DNA of 18,881 bases from an uncultured bacterium (GTDB taxonomy: Bacteria > Cyanobacteriota > Vampirovibrionia > Gastranaerophilales > Gastranaerophilaceae): NCBI GenBank assembly GCA_945910925.1, contig CAMDZX010000021.1:1-18881 (forward strand), written 5' to 3'. The translations under genes and the position numbers were made by a program. Of the stretch, positions 1 through 7,265 are shown piece by piece (the stretch's first letter is position 1; each line of letters opens with the position of its first letter). Below the pieces are notes generated by a model. The model made no database searches. It was given only the letters and a program-made list of their open reading frames with translations, and was not told where the DNA came from.

Positions 1-618
1 AGATTCCGTCACGACGGACTTGGAGATATTGGCAGAACTCAACGTCAACAATGGTTTTTGAAAGGCTTATTGGAAAAGATTAAATCTCCGCAAGCCCTGA
101 CAAAACTTCCTGATATTTTGAACGTAACAAGAGAAGATGTAAAAACTGATATGTCGGTTTATGAATTATCTCAGTTAGCAAATATTTCAAGAACATTCGA
201 TGACGGAGGTGTTCAGATTGCGACATTACCGGGCGCACCAAATCAACATGGATACATAAGTTATTGGATACTTGACCCGGAAAAAGTTCAAGAAACAGTT
301 GACAGATTGATTCATAGAGAAACTGCACCAATTGATGCTGATGCAAAACTTGTGGGTGGAATCATGTACTCTGCGGCAAAAAGAGCTGAGGCTGAGAATG
401 TTAAATCTCAACTGGAGTCGATGGGGTACAGAGTGAATTGTCTGGAAACAGAAAGACTTCCACATTCTCAATTTATCGCTCATAACAATAATGTATCTAA
501 CAGTTTTTATGACTATCTTGTAAAACGAATTTCTTCATTAGAAAAAATTCAATACGTATATGACCCTGTCAGAAATTATTGTGTAAACAGTGATTTTACC
601 GTGATTCTTTCAAATTAG
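1..618 (+). CDS. LytR-CpsA-Psr (LCP) family protein, 5'-truncated by the window
   Basis: The frame is open from base 1, so the gene begins upstream of the window; a TTG at 58 is internal. The first visible residues, RFRHDGLGDIGRTQRQQ, match the conserved Arg/Asp-rich block of LCP enzymes, which bind polyprenyl-pyrophosphate and transfer secondary glycopolymers onto peptidoglycan outside the membrane. The LCP domain runs to about fragment residue 118. A LytR_C-type domain follows from about residue 125, starting AAKRAEAENVKSQLESMGYRV and ending at TAG 616-618. The N-terminal membrane anchor would lie outside the window. Only 12 bases separate it from the site-2 protease gene, so the two are probably cotranscribed. 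The family is clear; the polymer is not shown. Confidence 0.88.
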   Translation, partial: RFRHDGLGDIGRTQRQQWFLKGLLEKIKSPQALTKLPDILNVTREDVKTDMSVYELSQLANISRTFDDGGVQIATLPGAPNQHGYISYWILDPEKVQETVDRLIHRETAPIDADAKLVGGIMYSAAKRAEAENVKSQLESMGYRVNCLETERLPHSQFIAHNNNVSNSFYDYLVKRISSLEKIQYVYDPVRNYCVNSDFTVILSN

Positions 619-630
619 AGGAATAGAAAT

Positions 631-2013
631 ATGTCTATAATAATAATGATATTGCTTTTGAGTTTTCTTGTTCTGATTCATGAATTGGGACATTTTCTTG
701 CGGCAAAAGCATTTGGAATGAAGGTGGATAAATTTGGATTTGGTTTGCCTTTAGGTCCTACTCTTTTTGAAAAAAAAATCGGTGATACCACTTTTTTTAT
801 TCATGCATTGTTATTAGGCGGATATGTATCTTTTCCTGATGATGAAAAAGATTGTGTATTGCCGGAGGATTCTCCCGAAAGATTTGAAAATAAACCTGTG
901 TATCAAAGAGCGATTGTTGTTTCCGCAGGTGTAACCGCAAATGTTATTTGCGCATTTTTCCTTGTATTATTTTCGGCTTTAATATGGAAACATTTGCCTT
1001 CGGGAACATATAATATAACCATTGAAAAAATAATTGCTTCGCCTGAGGCTTCGGTTTGGAACTCAGGTTTACAAGTCGGAGATAGGATTGTATCTTTAAA
1101 CGGTACAAAGATTGATAACAGTTATACTCTGTTAAATATGGTTCAATTGAGCAAGACTTGTGACGGGCTTGTCGATATGAACATTGTTGACAAAAATTTC
1201 AAAAAGATTAAGAACTTAAATCCTGCGTTGGGCAAAGATGAAATTATTCCCGAAGATGTAGCGGTAAGGCTTCCTGTTGATTATGAGCAAGAGGCTGCAA
1301 TTTCTTTTGATAAGAAAACCGCAAGCGGAATAACAAAATACAAAGATAATCAGGTTAAACTTTCTAACGATATTATAGCTTTAAGAGATACCCTTTCAGA
1401 AACCTTTAATAAGAGATATTACGTATCTGACGGAAAACATACATTAGGAGATTTATCGCTTGCGATTTCCGATAATAAACATCCGCTTAACCTTGTTGTA
1501 GAACGAAATGGAAAGTATATAGCACTAAAAACAATGTATCCGACAACAAAAGGTGCTATTGGTGTACAGTTGAGTTCTAAAGAAGTCTTGCGTCCTACAA
1601 AATCTTTTGTCGACGCATTTTCGGCTAGTGCAAAATATCTTTATCAAAATACCTACATGATGCTTGCGGGTTTAGAGCAAGTATTTACGGGTAAAGTTCC
1701 GCTTCAGGACTTGCACGGAATTGTAGCTATTACAAAAGTCGGCGGTGATATTATTGATAATAACGGATTGTTCTACGGACTGTTGCTGACAGCTATTATA
1801 TCAATGGATTTGGCAATTGTAAACTTTTTACCAATACCGGCACTTGACGGCGGGCAGTTATTATTCCTTATTTTTGAAAAGGCAATGGGCAGAAAGGTAG
1901 GGAAAAAGGTAATGGAGTGGCTTGCTACTGTCAGTTTCTTTTTGCTTATTGTGTTAATGTTGGTTGTAATAGTTAATGACGTATGGGCAATTGTCACCCA
2001 TAAACTGGGTTAA
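631..2013 (+). CDS. rseP: RIP-type site-2 zinc metalloprotease, RseP/RasP (M50) family
   Basis: An intramembrane protease that cuts membrane-bound anti-sigma factors and leftover signal peptides. The zinc motif HELGH is at residues 17-21 in the first membrane helix, and the third ligand lies in NFLPIPALDGG (Asp406). The membrane-edge loop GGYVSF (63-68), the KPVYQRAIVVSAG block and a C-terminal helix near 430-455 are also present. A PDZ domain starts near residue 131 (GLQVGDRIVSLNG, 146-158), but its likely second half (DLSLAI to VVERNGKYIALKT) does not come until 274-301. About 100 residues of unrelated sequence lie between. At 460 residues it is close to the family's usual length. The start follows AGAGGA 7-12 bases upstream. 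Its substrates are unknown. Confidence 0.93.
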   Translation: MSIIIMILLLSFLVLIHELGHFLAAKAFGMKVDKFGFGLPLGPTLFEKKIGDTTFFIHALLLGGYVSFPDDEKDCVLPEDSPERFENKPVYQRAIVVSAGVTANVICAFFLVLFSALIWKHLPSGTYNITIEKIIASPEASVWNSGLQVGDRIVSLNGTKIDNSYTLLNMVQLSKTCDGLVDMNIVDKNFKKIKNLNPALGKDEIIPEDVAVRLPVDYEQEAAISFDKKTASGITKYKDNQVKLSNDIIALRDTLSETFNKRYYVSDGKHTLGDLSLAISDNKHPLNLVVERNGKYIALKTMYPTTKGAIGVQLSSKEVLRPTKSFVDAFSASAKYLYQNTYMMLAGLEQVFTGKVPLQDLHGIVAITKVGGDIIDNNGLFYGLLLTAIISMDLAIVNFLPIPALDGGQLLFLIFEKAMGRKVGKKVMEWLATVSFFLLIVLMLVVIVNDVWAIVTHKLG

Positions 2014-2036
2014 GGGGTTTAGACTTAGGAAAAATT

Positions 2037-2065
2037 AACAAACACTCGACAATAGAGTTTGTTTT
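2037..2065 (+). terminator. Possible weak terminator after rseP
   Basis: AACAAA and CTC (2037-2047, with a two-base bulge) can pair with GAGTTTGTT (2055-2063) across a seven-base loop. Only a short, broken T-run follows. It may partly separate the LCP-rseP transcript from rplI. The stem is imperfect, so this is tentative. Confidence 0.3.
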
Positions 2066-2117
2066 AGTTATTATACATTTACATATGCTGAAATATAGTT
2101 AAAGGAGAATTAAAGAA

Positions 2118-2621
2118 ATGCAAGTTATATTGAAAAAAGATGTTCAAAACCTTGGTGAAGCAGGTGACGTAGTAAACGTAAAAGACGGTTATGCAAGAAA
2201 CTTCTTGTTCCCGAAAAATGTTGCAGAATTAGCAACTGCAGGTGCTTTAGAAAACAGAGAAAAGAACCTTGCAAGAATCAAAGCTAAACAAGAAAAACTT
2301 CATCAAGAAGCTTTAGAAAAGGCTAAAAAGATTGAAGAAATCGGAACTTTGGAATTATCTGCAAAAGCAGGCGAAAGCGGTAAGTTATTTGGTACAATTA
2401 CTACTAAGAAATTATGTGAAGAATTAAAAGCTAAAGCTGACTTAGAAGTTGATAAGAAAACAGTTTCTCTTAACCACCCTATCAACAAAGTTGGTGAATA
2501 TACAATGTTAATCAAATTAACTTCTAAAGTTAAGACTGAATTAAAAATCGTTGTTACAGCTTCTGAAATCGTAAAAGAATCTATCGAAGAAGAAGTTGTA
2601 GAAGAAACAGTTGCTGAATAA
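2118..2621 (+). CDS. rplI: 50S ribosomal protein L9 (bL9)
   Basis: A structural protein of the large ribosomal subunit that binds 23S rRNA near the L1 stalk. The N-terminal signature MQVILKKDVQNLGEAGDVV and the following GYARNFLFPK block are diagnostic. A Lys/Glu-rich connecting helix covers about residues 47-80, and the C-terminal domain follows. At 167 residues it is slightly longer than usual because of an acidic tail (VKESIEEEVVEETVAE). An AAAGGAG Shine-Dalgarno lies just upstream of the ATG. The gene stands alone, without the rpsF, ssb, rpsR or dnaB neighbours it often has, and a strong hairpin terminator follows it. Confidence 0.97.
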   Translation: MQVILKKDVQNLGEAGDVVNVKDGYARNFLFPKNVAELATAGALENREKNLARIKAKQEKLHQEALEKAKKIEEIGTLELSAKAGESGKLFGTITTKKLCEELKAKADLEVDKKTVSLNHPINKVGEYTMLIKLTSKVKTELKIVVTASEIVKESIEEEVVEETVAE

Positions 2622-2640
2622 TTCAAATTCAGATATATAC

Positions 2641-2680
2641 AAAAAGAGGATGACTAAAAGTCACCCTCTTTTTATTTTAT
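2641..2680 (+). terminator. Bidirectional rho-independent terminator, rplI / minus-strand gene
   Basis: AAAAAGAGG, one A/C mismatch and TGACT (2641-2655) pair with AGTCA and CCTCTTTTT (2659-2673) around a three-base loop. A T-rich run follows. The A-run in front becomes a T-run on the other strand, so it can also end the minus-strand gene that stops at 2701. Confidence 0.85.
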
Positions 2681-2712
2681 AATTTTATAATATTTATTTT
2701 TTATAAAATTAT
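2679..2712. repeat. Perfect 12-bp AT-only inverted repeat
   Basis: ATAATTTTATAA at 2679-2690 is the exact reverse complement of TTATAAAATTAT at 2701-2712, with a 10-base spacer. One arm contains the last codons and stop of the minus-strand gene. It could be a 3'-end RNA hairpin, or chance in AT-rich DNA. Confidence 0.5.
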
Positions 2713-3282
2713 ATCTTTCAATGTATATAATTTTTCAAAATTACCCGTTGTTACAACTTCTTTTGTAATTGTTTCATATATTTGTTTTATACCGTCTTCA
2801 TTCGGGGTTTTAAGTTGTGCGGGGAGTTTTATATCGTCCGATGTTTTAGAGTTTACAAACCCTTCATTTAATTTTGCAAACTCTTTATAAATTTCAAGGA
2901 TATCCTGTTTTTCTTTTGGAAATTCATAATTCATATTCAGATAGTATTTGGTATCCTTGCCCAGATATTTTACAAATTCTGAAATGTAATTGATTTCTTC
3001 CAGTTCAATTTCTTCTTTATATTCAAGTCCTAAGCAGTTGTTACCCGTAATCTCACATCCTTTTTGCGAAGAAACATAAGTTGCCCACAATAAACAACCG
3101 AGATAAAATGCGACATTTTGTTCTATCAATGCAAGTATTTGCGGATAATAGGTTTTAAACTTAAATCTTTTCTGCCCGAGGTTTTTAAATTTATTAATAT
3201 CGGCATACATATATTCTATATTACTGATAAAACTTGTTAAATACGGTGCATAACCCGGGTCAAAAGCAACTGTTTTAGCCAT
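2701..3282 (-). CDS. Hypothetical protein coupled to isocitrate dehydrogenase
   Basis: I do not recognise this family. I chose the ATG at 3282 (193 residues, starting MAKTVAFDPGYAPYL) because AGGAGA lies 7 bases upstream; the ATG at 3306 would add eight residues without a better ribosome site. The start overlaps the 3' end of the isocitrate dehydrogenase gene by 8 bases (ATGGCTAA), which suggests translational coupling. The protein looks soluble: it has no signal peptide or membrane segment. It is rich in aromatic and charged residues, with a moderately hydrophobic helical stretch near residues 46-62 (LIEQNVAFYLGCLLWAT). Three cysteines lie in the first half, but I see no recognisable metal or catalytic motif. 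Coding potential is supported by the ribosome site, the overlap and a terminator downstream. Confidence 0.72.
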   Translation of the reverse strand: MAKTVAFDPGYAPYLTSFISNIEYMYADINKFKNLGQKRFKFKTYYPQILALIEQNVAFYLGCLLWATYVSSQKGCEITGNNCLGLEYKEEIELEEINYISEFVKYLGKDTKYYLNMNYEFPKEKQDILEIYKEFAKLNEGFVNSKTSDDIKLPAQLKTPNEDGIKQIYETITKEVVTTGNFEKLYTLKDIIL

Positions 3283-4276
3283 TTTTAATTCTCCTGATAA
3301 TTTCATTAGTAAATTCCGAACATTTTGCCGTTCCTCCTAAATCTGCTGTTTTTATACCTGCTTCAAGCGTTTCATAAAGTGCGTTAGAAATTCTATCCGC
3401 ACAATTTTTTTGTCCGATAAATTTTAACATCTCAACCGCAGATAGAAGAAGTGCCGTAGGGTTTGCTTTATCCTGACCTTTGATATCGGGTGCCGATCCA
3501 TGAACCGCTTCAAAAACGGATGCCTTTTCGCCTATGTTTGCACTTTGAGCAATTCCAAGTCCTCCGATAAGTCCTGCCGTTAAGTCAGAAACTATATCTC
3601 CATATAGGTTTGGTAAAAGTAATACATCAAACTGTTCAGGTCTTTGTACAAGCTGCATACAACAGTTATCAACAAGGATTTCTCTAAAATTGATTTGAGG
3701 ATATTTTTCTGCGACGTTTCTTGCACATTCCAAAAATAATCCGTCTGAGAGCTTGCAAATATTAGCTTTTGTAACAACACAAACTTCTTTTCTGTTATTC
3801 TTTACTGCATAATCAAATGCAAATTTCGCGATTCTTTCTGATGCTTTTCGTGTAATTATTTTAATACTGTGTGCGGTATCATCATCAATCTTTTCTTCAA
3901 TACCTGCATACAAATCTTCTGTATTTTCTCTAACAACAACAATATCTACATTGTCAAATCTTGTTTTAACAGTCGGTATATTTTTGCAAGGTCTTAGGTT
4001 AGCATACAAATCAAGTTCTTTTCGTAATTGAACGTTAACCGAACGAAACCCTTTCCCGATAGGAGTCGTAATCGGTGCTTTCAGCGCAACTTTGTTTTTT
4101 AAAATTGAATCAATAACCCTTTGCGGAAGCGGAGTTCCTTCTGCCTCAACAACATCAGCACCCGCAGTTTGAACATCCCATTCTATATCTCCGCCTGCTG
4201 AGTTAATAATTTTAACAACCGCATCAGATATTTCCGGCCCTATTCCATCACCTTTAATCAATGTTACTTGTGTCAT
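3275..4276 (-). CDS. NAD-dependent isocitrate dehydrogenase
   Basis: Oxidative decarboxylation of isocitrate to 2-oxoglutarate in the cytoplasm. The 333-residue length fits the short, IDH3-like bacterial NAD enzymes. Visible motifs are GDGIGPE (9-15), the substrate block FRSVNVQLR (77-85), YANLRP, RENTEDLYAG (116-125, typical of IDH rather than isopropylmalate dehydrogenase), catalytic Lys170 (VTKAN) and metal-binding NLYGDIVSD (223-231). The coenzyme loop reads HGSAPDI (259-265): Asp-Ile replaces the Lys-Tyr of NADP-dependent E. coli Icd, which predicts NAD+ use. A GAGGAT ribosome site precedes the ATG. It shares a divergent promoter region with the TPR gene. Homoisocitrate or isopropylmalate activity is less likely but cannot be ruled out. 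Confidence 0.9.
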   Translation of the reverse strand: MTQVTLIKGDGIGPEISDAVVKIINSAGGDIEWDVQTAGADVVEAEGTPLPQRVIDSILKNKVALKAPITTPIGKGFRSVNVQLRKELDLYANLRPCKNIPTVKTRFDNVDIVVVRENTEDLYAGIEEKIDDDTAHSIKIITRKASERIAKFAFDYAVKNNRKEVCVVTKANICKLSDGLFLECARNVAEKYPQINFREILVDNCCMQLVQRPEQFDVLLLPNLYGDIVSDLTAGLIGGLGIAQSANIGEKASVFEAVHGSAPDIKGQDKANPTALLLSAVEMLKFIGQKNCADRISNALYETLEAGIKTADLGGTAKCSEFTNEIIRRIKNG

Positions 4277-4318
4277 AATTAAATCCTCATCTATGGTTTT
4301 ATGTTATCACAAATAAAG

Positions 4319-4347
4319 TTGCGCCGTATTAACTAATTTGTTATTAT
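4319..4347 (+). promoter_or_regulatory. Predicted promoter for the TPR-nadD-yqeK operon (leaderless)
   Basis: TTGCGC (4319-4324), a 17-base spacer and TATTAT (4342-4347) are followed by the ATG only six bases later (4354). Transcription would start at or next to the start codon. No Shine-Dalgarno sequence is visible, so the mRNA may be leaderless. Confidence 0.5.
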
Positions 4348-4371
4348 ATTTGTATGCCGGAAACGATACAA
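4343..4371 (-). promoter_or_regulatory. Predicted promoter for isocitrate dehydrogenase
   Basis: On the minus strand, TTGTAT (4371-4366), a 17-base spacer and TATAAT (4348-4343) form a near-consensus vegetative promoter. Its -35 lies inside the start of the opposing TPR gene. The -10 overlaps the -10 of the plus-strand promoter. The predicted leader is about 60 bases. Confidence 0.55.
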
Positions 4372-5301
4372 GAATTACAGCAAATATTGAGAGATGACCC
4401 ATATAATTTTCAGGCGAGAAGGTCTTTGTCTATCGCACTTCTTGATGCAGGGTTTAATGAAGAAGCTAAAAAAAATCTTTTATATCTTGTCAGAACTTTT
4501 CCAGATAATGCGGAATTGTTGTATAATCTTGGGATTGCTTACGAAAAACTTAAACAATATGAGAAAGCTGAAAACGCTTATATCAGAGCAATAGAACTTT
4601 CTCCCGAAACGGATTTTTTTTACAATCTCGGGATTACTTTTATGGAAGAAGAAAAATATGATATGGCAATTCCCGTATTTGAAAAAGTAATAGAGGTAGA
4701 ACCTGATGATTCAAATACAATGTTTAATCTGGGATTATGCTATTTTAAGACAAAAACTCCCGATATGGCACTTGAGTATTTTCAAAAAACAGTAGAATTA
4801 AACGATTCTGATATATATGCGCACTTTTATATGGGCAATTTATTCAAAGAGGAAGGTCTGTTAGATTTAGCCATAGAAAAATTTAATAAAGTTTTAACTC
4901 TTTCTCCTGATTACAGTTGGGCATATTTTAATCTGGGTTCAATTGCATATGAAACAGGAGATACGGAAAATGCCGTATTTTATTTAAAAAACACCATAAA
5001 ATACAATCCGCATGATATCGAAGCGTATAAAATCTTGAATAAAATATACATAAAGCAGGAACGTTATTTAGAGGCTCAGGATTTGATAAAAGAGGCTCTG
5101 GAAAGTATGCCTTTGAACGGAGATTTGTATTATAATTACGCTCAAATCTTTAAATGTCAGGGAGATATGGAAAAATATTATAATGCGCTAAAAGTTGCAG
5201 TTACGAATAATGCAACTCTCACATATCCGTTTGAATCGGTACAAAAAGAATTAAAAAAAGTCGGCGAATATATAAGAGAAAATGAAGGCGGGAAAGAATG
5301 A
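4354..5301 (+). CDS. Tetratricopeptide (TPR) repeat protein
   Basis: A 315-residue protein made almost wholly of about eight consecutive 34-residue TPR units, starting near residues 18, 52, 86, 119, 153, 187, 221 and 255. Typical phrases are LLYNLGIAYEKLKQYEKAENAY and YNLGITFMEEEKYDMAIPVF. Such superhelices bind other proteins or peptides; the partner cannot be read from the sequence. There is no signal peptide, so it is probably cytoplasmic. The start codon directly follows a promoter and lacks a ribosome site. The last codons overlap nadD as ATGA, so the two are translationally coupled and the TPR gene heads this operon. Confidence 0.9.
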   Translation: MPETIQELQQILRDDPYNFQARRSLSIALLDAGFNEEAKKNLLYLVRTFPDNAELLYNLGIAYEKLKQYEKAENAYIRAIELSPETDFFYNLGITFMEEEKYDMAIPVFEKVIEVEPDDSNTMFNLGLCYFKTKTPDMALEYFQKTVELNDSDIYAHFYMGNLFKEEGLLDLAIEKFNKVLTLSPDYSWAYFNLGSIAYETGDTENAVFYLKNTIKYNPHDIEAYKILNKIYIKQERYLEAQDLIKEALESMPLNGDLYYNYAQIFKCQGDMEKYYNALKVAVTNNATLTYPFESVQKELKKVGEYIRENEGGKE

Positions 5302-5888
5302 CATTGTGTGTTTTTCAGGGAACGTTTAACCCTATTCACAAAGTACATTTGAAGGTCGCAGAATACGCACTTGAGCATTACAGATTTGATAAGATTCTTT
5401 TTATTCCGGCGTATATTCCTCCGCATAAAGATGTTGAATCTGAGCTTGCGCAACACCGTTTAAATATGGTCAAACTGGCGATAGAGAATAACAAACATTT
5501 TGAAGTAAGTGATATTGAATACCGCAGAAATGGCAATTCTTATACATATTTGACGATTTTAGAATTAAGAAAAATATATGGTGAAGATAAAATTAATTTT
5601 TTAATCGGTACGGATGCATTTGAAAAAATAGAAACATGGTACGAAACAGATAAGCTAAAAGAACTATTACATTTCATAGTTTTTCCTCGTTGTGATAAGT
5701 TTGAAAAAAACGATTTTGAATATTTGAGATTAAAAGGTTATGATTTTGAATTTGCATCAATGGATTATATTGATGTATCATCAACAGAAGTAAGAGATAA
5801 TTTAAATAACGGAAAAGGGATAAATAATCTTGAAATCCCGAAAGTTGCGGAGTACATAAAAGAACATGGATTATATAAAATGGCTTAA
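5298..5888 (+). CDS. nadD: Nicotinate-nucleotide adenylyltransferase
   Basis: Transfers AMP from ATP to nicotinate mononucleotide to make deamido-NAD, an essential step of NAD synthesis in the cytoplasm. The nucleotidyltransferase motif GTFNPIHKVH is at residues 8-17 and the second ATP motif SSTEVR at 161-166. NFLIGTDAFEKIETWY (100-115) and the PAYIPPHK segment also match NadD. At 196 residues the length is normal. Residue 7 is Gln where the family usually has Gly. The start overlaps the TPR stop (ATGA), and the 3' end overlaps yqeK by 23 bases. Confidence 0.95.
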   Translation: MTLCVFQGTFNPIHKVHLKVAEYALEHYRFDKILFIPAYIPPHKDVESELAQHRLNMVKLAIENNKHFEVSDIEYRRNGNSYTYLTILELRKIYGEDKINFLIGTDAFEKIETWYETDKLKELLHFIVFPRCDKFEKNDFEYLRLKGYDFEFASMDYIDVSSTEVRDNLNNGKGINNLEIPKVAEYIKEHGLYKMA

Positions 5889-6423
5889 AGAAAATTTGGA
5901 TGAAGAACGTTTTGAACACTCGCTTGGAGTTGCGGAAAAGTCTGTTGAGCTGGCTGAAAAGTTCGGATTAGATAAAGAAAAAGCATATCTTGCAGGACTT
6001 GTTCATGATTGTGCAAAGTGTTTATCTAAGGAAAAATTGTTGGAAATAATTAATAATAATATGTCAGTAGAACAGTGTGAACTTATAAATCCAAAAACAT
6101 TCCATGCGCCTGCAGGTGCATATGTAGCAAAAAATGTTTTAAAAATTGATGATGAAGAAATTCTATCAGCAATAAGATGGCATACTATCGGATATACTGA
6201 AATGACCGATTTTGAAAAAATTATTTTTATTGCAGATAAAATTGAACACAGAACCAGACCAAGCATTATGATTGATTATATTGAACCGCTTTTAAATGAA
6301 GAAAACGGGTTGAATAAGGCGCTTCTGGCATGTTACAAGCTTACAATAAAGAGTCTTGTTGATAGAAATTTAAAGATTTGTGTAAATACAATTGATTTAT
6401 ATAACAGGCTGTTAAATGATTAA
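5866..6423 (+). CDS. yqeK: YqeK-type HD-domain phosphohydrolase (probable Ap4A hydrolase)
   Basis: The YqeK family splits diadenosine tetraphosphate symmetrically into two ADP. The metal-binding residues are visible: His18 (FEHS), His47-Asp48 (LVHDCAK), His80, His106 (RWHTIGY) and Asp124 (ADKIE). At 185 residues it has the family's usual length. It follows nadD with a 23-base overlap, the same nadD-yqeK order as in Bacillus, but the usual next gene rsfS is missing and a ketopantoate-reductase-like gene overlaps its 3' end instead. No strong ribosome site precedes the ATG, so coupling to nadD translation is likely. Confidence 0.9.
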   Translation: MDYIKWLKENLDEERFEHSLGVAEKSVELAEKFGLDKEKAYLAGLVHDCAKCLSKEKLLEIINNNMSVEQCELINPKTFHAPAGAYVAKNVLKIDDEEILSAIRWHTIGYTEMTDFEKIIFIADKIEHRTRPSIMIDYIEPLLNEENGLNKALLACYKLTIKSLVDRNLKICVNTIDLYNRLLND

Positions 6424-7258
6424 AGATGTTGTTTTAATTGGTTTAGGCGGAGTAGGGGCAGTTTATGCTTCTAAGATTCCCAATATAAAAATACTGGTAG
6501 ACGATGCAAGATTAAAAAAATATACAGAAAATCCGATAACCGTTAACGGTAAAAAATATAATTTCAATTATATTACTAAAATTGATAAGGCTGATTTGAT
6601 AATTATTTCCGCAAAGTTTTACGGACTTCAGGATATATTAAACAATTTATCCGTTACTCCAAACACAATTATAATATCCTTGATGAACGGGATATCAAGT
6701 GAAGATATTATTTCTGCAAGATTCCCGCAAGCGATTGTTGTTCCTTCATATCTGATATGTAACAGTATAATTAGAAACGGTAATTCCGTTACACACGATG
6801 ACATAAATAAAATTGTAATGGCGCCAAATAAAGAGTTAGAGGAGTTTTTTACTTCTTGTAATATAAATTATGAGATTGCAGAGGATATAAAATCTTCTAT
6901 GTGGCAAAAATTTATGCTTAATATTGCAGCAAACCAACTGAGTGCAGTTACAAGAATGACCTTTGGAGAGATGAATTCTTTACCGTACATAGATTCATTA
7001 TTACGTAATATACTTAAAGAAGTTATCGAAATTGCAAATGCAGAAGGTATAAAAAATCCTGAAGTTCTTGCCGAAAATGCTATTAATACCTTCAAAAATA
7101 TGGCGCCATACGGTAAAACCTCAATGCTGCAAGATATCGAAAACGGATGTAAGACAGAGCTTGACGCATTTGCACTAACATTAATTAATTTAGGCAAAAA
7201 ACATCGCATTCCAACGCCTTACAGCAACGTATTTCAATATTTAATCGCAAGAAAATAA
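6416..7258 (+). CDS. Ketopantoate reductase family (ApbA/PanE)
   Basis: The family reduces 2-dehydropantoate to pantoate with NADPH, a step to pantothenate and CoA. The Rossmann motif GLGGVGAVYA is at residues 9-18. The catalytic Lys lies in MWQKF (Lys165), and SMLQDIENGCKTELD (236-250) matches the conserved SMxQD block with its acidic residue. MNG at 90-92 corresponds to the usual QNG. At 280 residues the length is slightly short. It overlaps yqeK by 8 bases and ends the operon 7 bases from a convergent gene. No panB or panC lies nearby, and the family includes members with other 2-keto-acid substrates, so I leave the symbol blank. Confidence 0.85.
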   Translation: MIKDVVLIGLGGVGAVYASKIPNIKILVDDARLKKYTENPITVNGKKYNFNYITKIDKADLIIISAKFYGLQDILNNLSVTPNTIIISLMNGISSEDIISARFPQAIVVPSYLICNSIIRNGNSVTHDDINKIVMAPNKELEEFFTSCNINYEIAEDIKSSMWQKFMLNIAANQLSAVTRMTFGEMNSLPYIDSLLRNILKEVIEIANAEGIKNPEVLAENAINTFKNMAPYGKTSMLQDIENGCKTELDAFALTLINLGKKHRIPTPYSNVFQYLIARK

Positions 7259-7265
7259 TTATCTG

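Noticed and set aside
58..618. TTG at 58 as the start of the LCP gene
   Set aside because: The frame is open to base 1 and the upstream codons encode the conserved RFRHDGLGDIGRTQRQQ motif, so the gene is truncated by the window.
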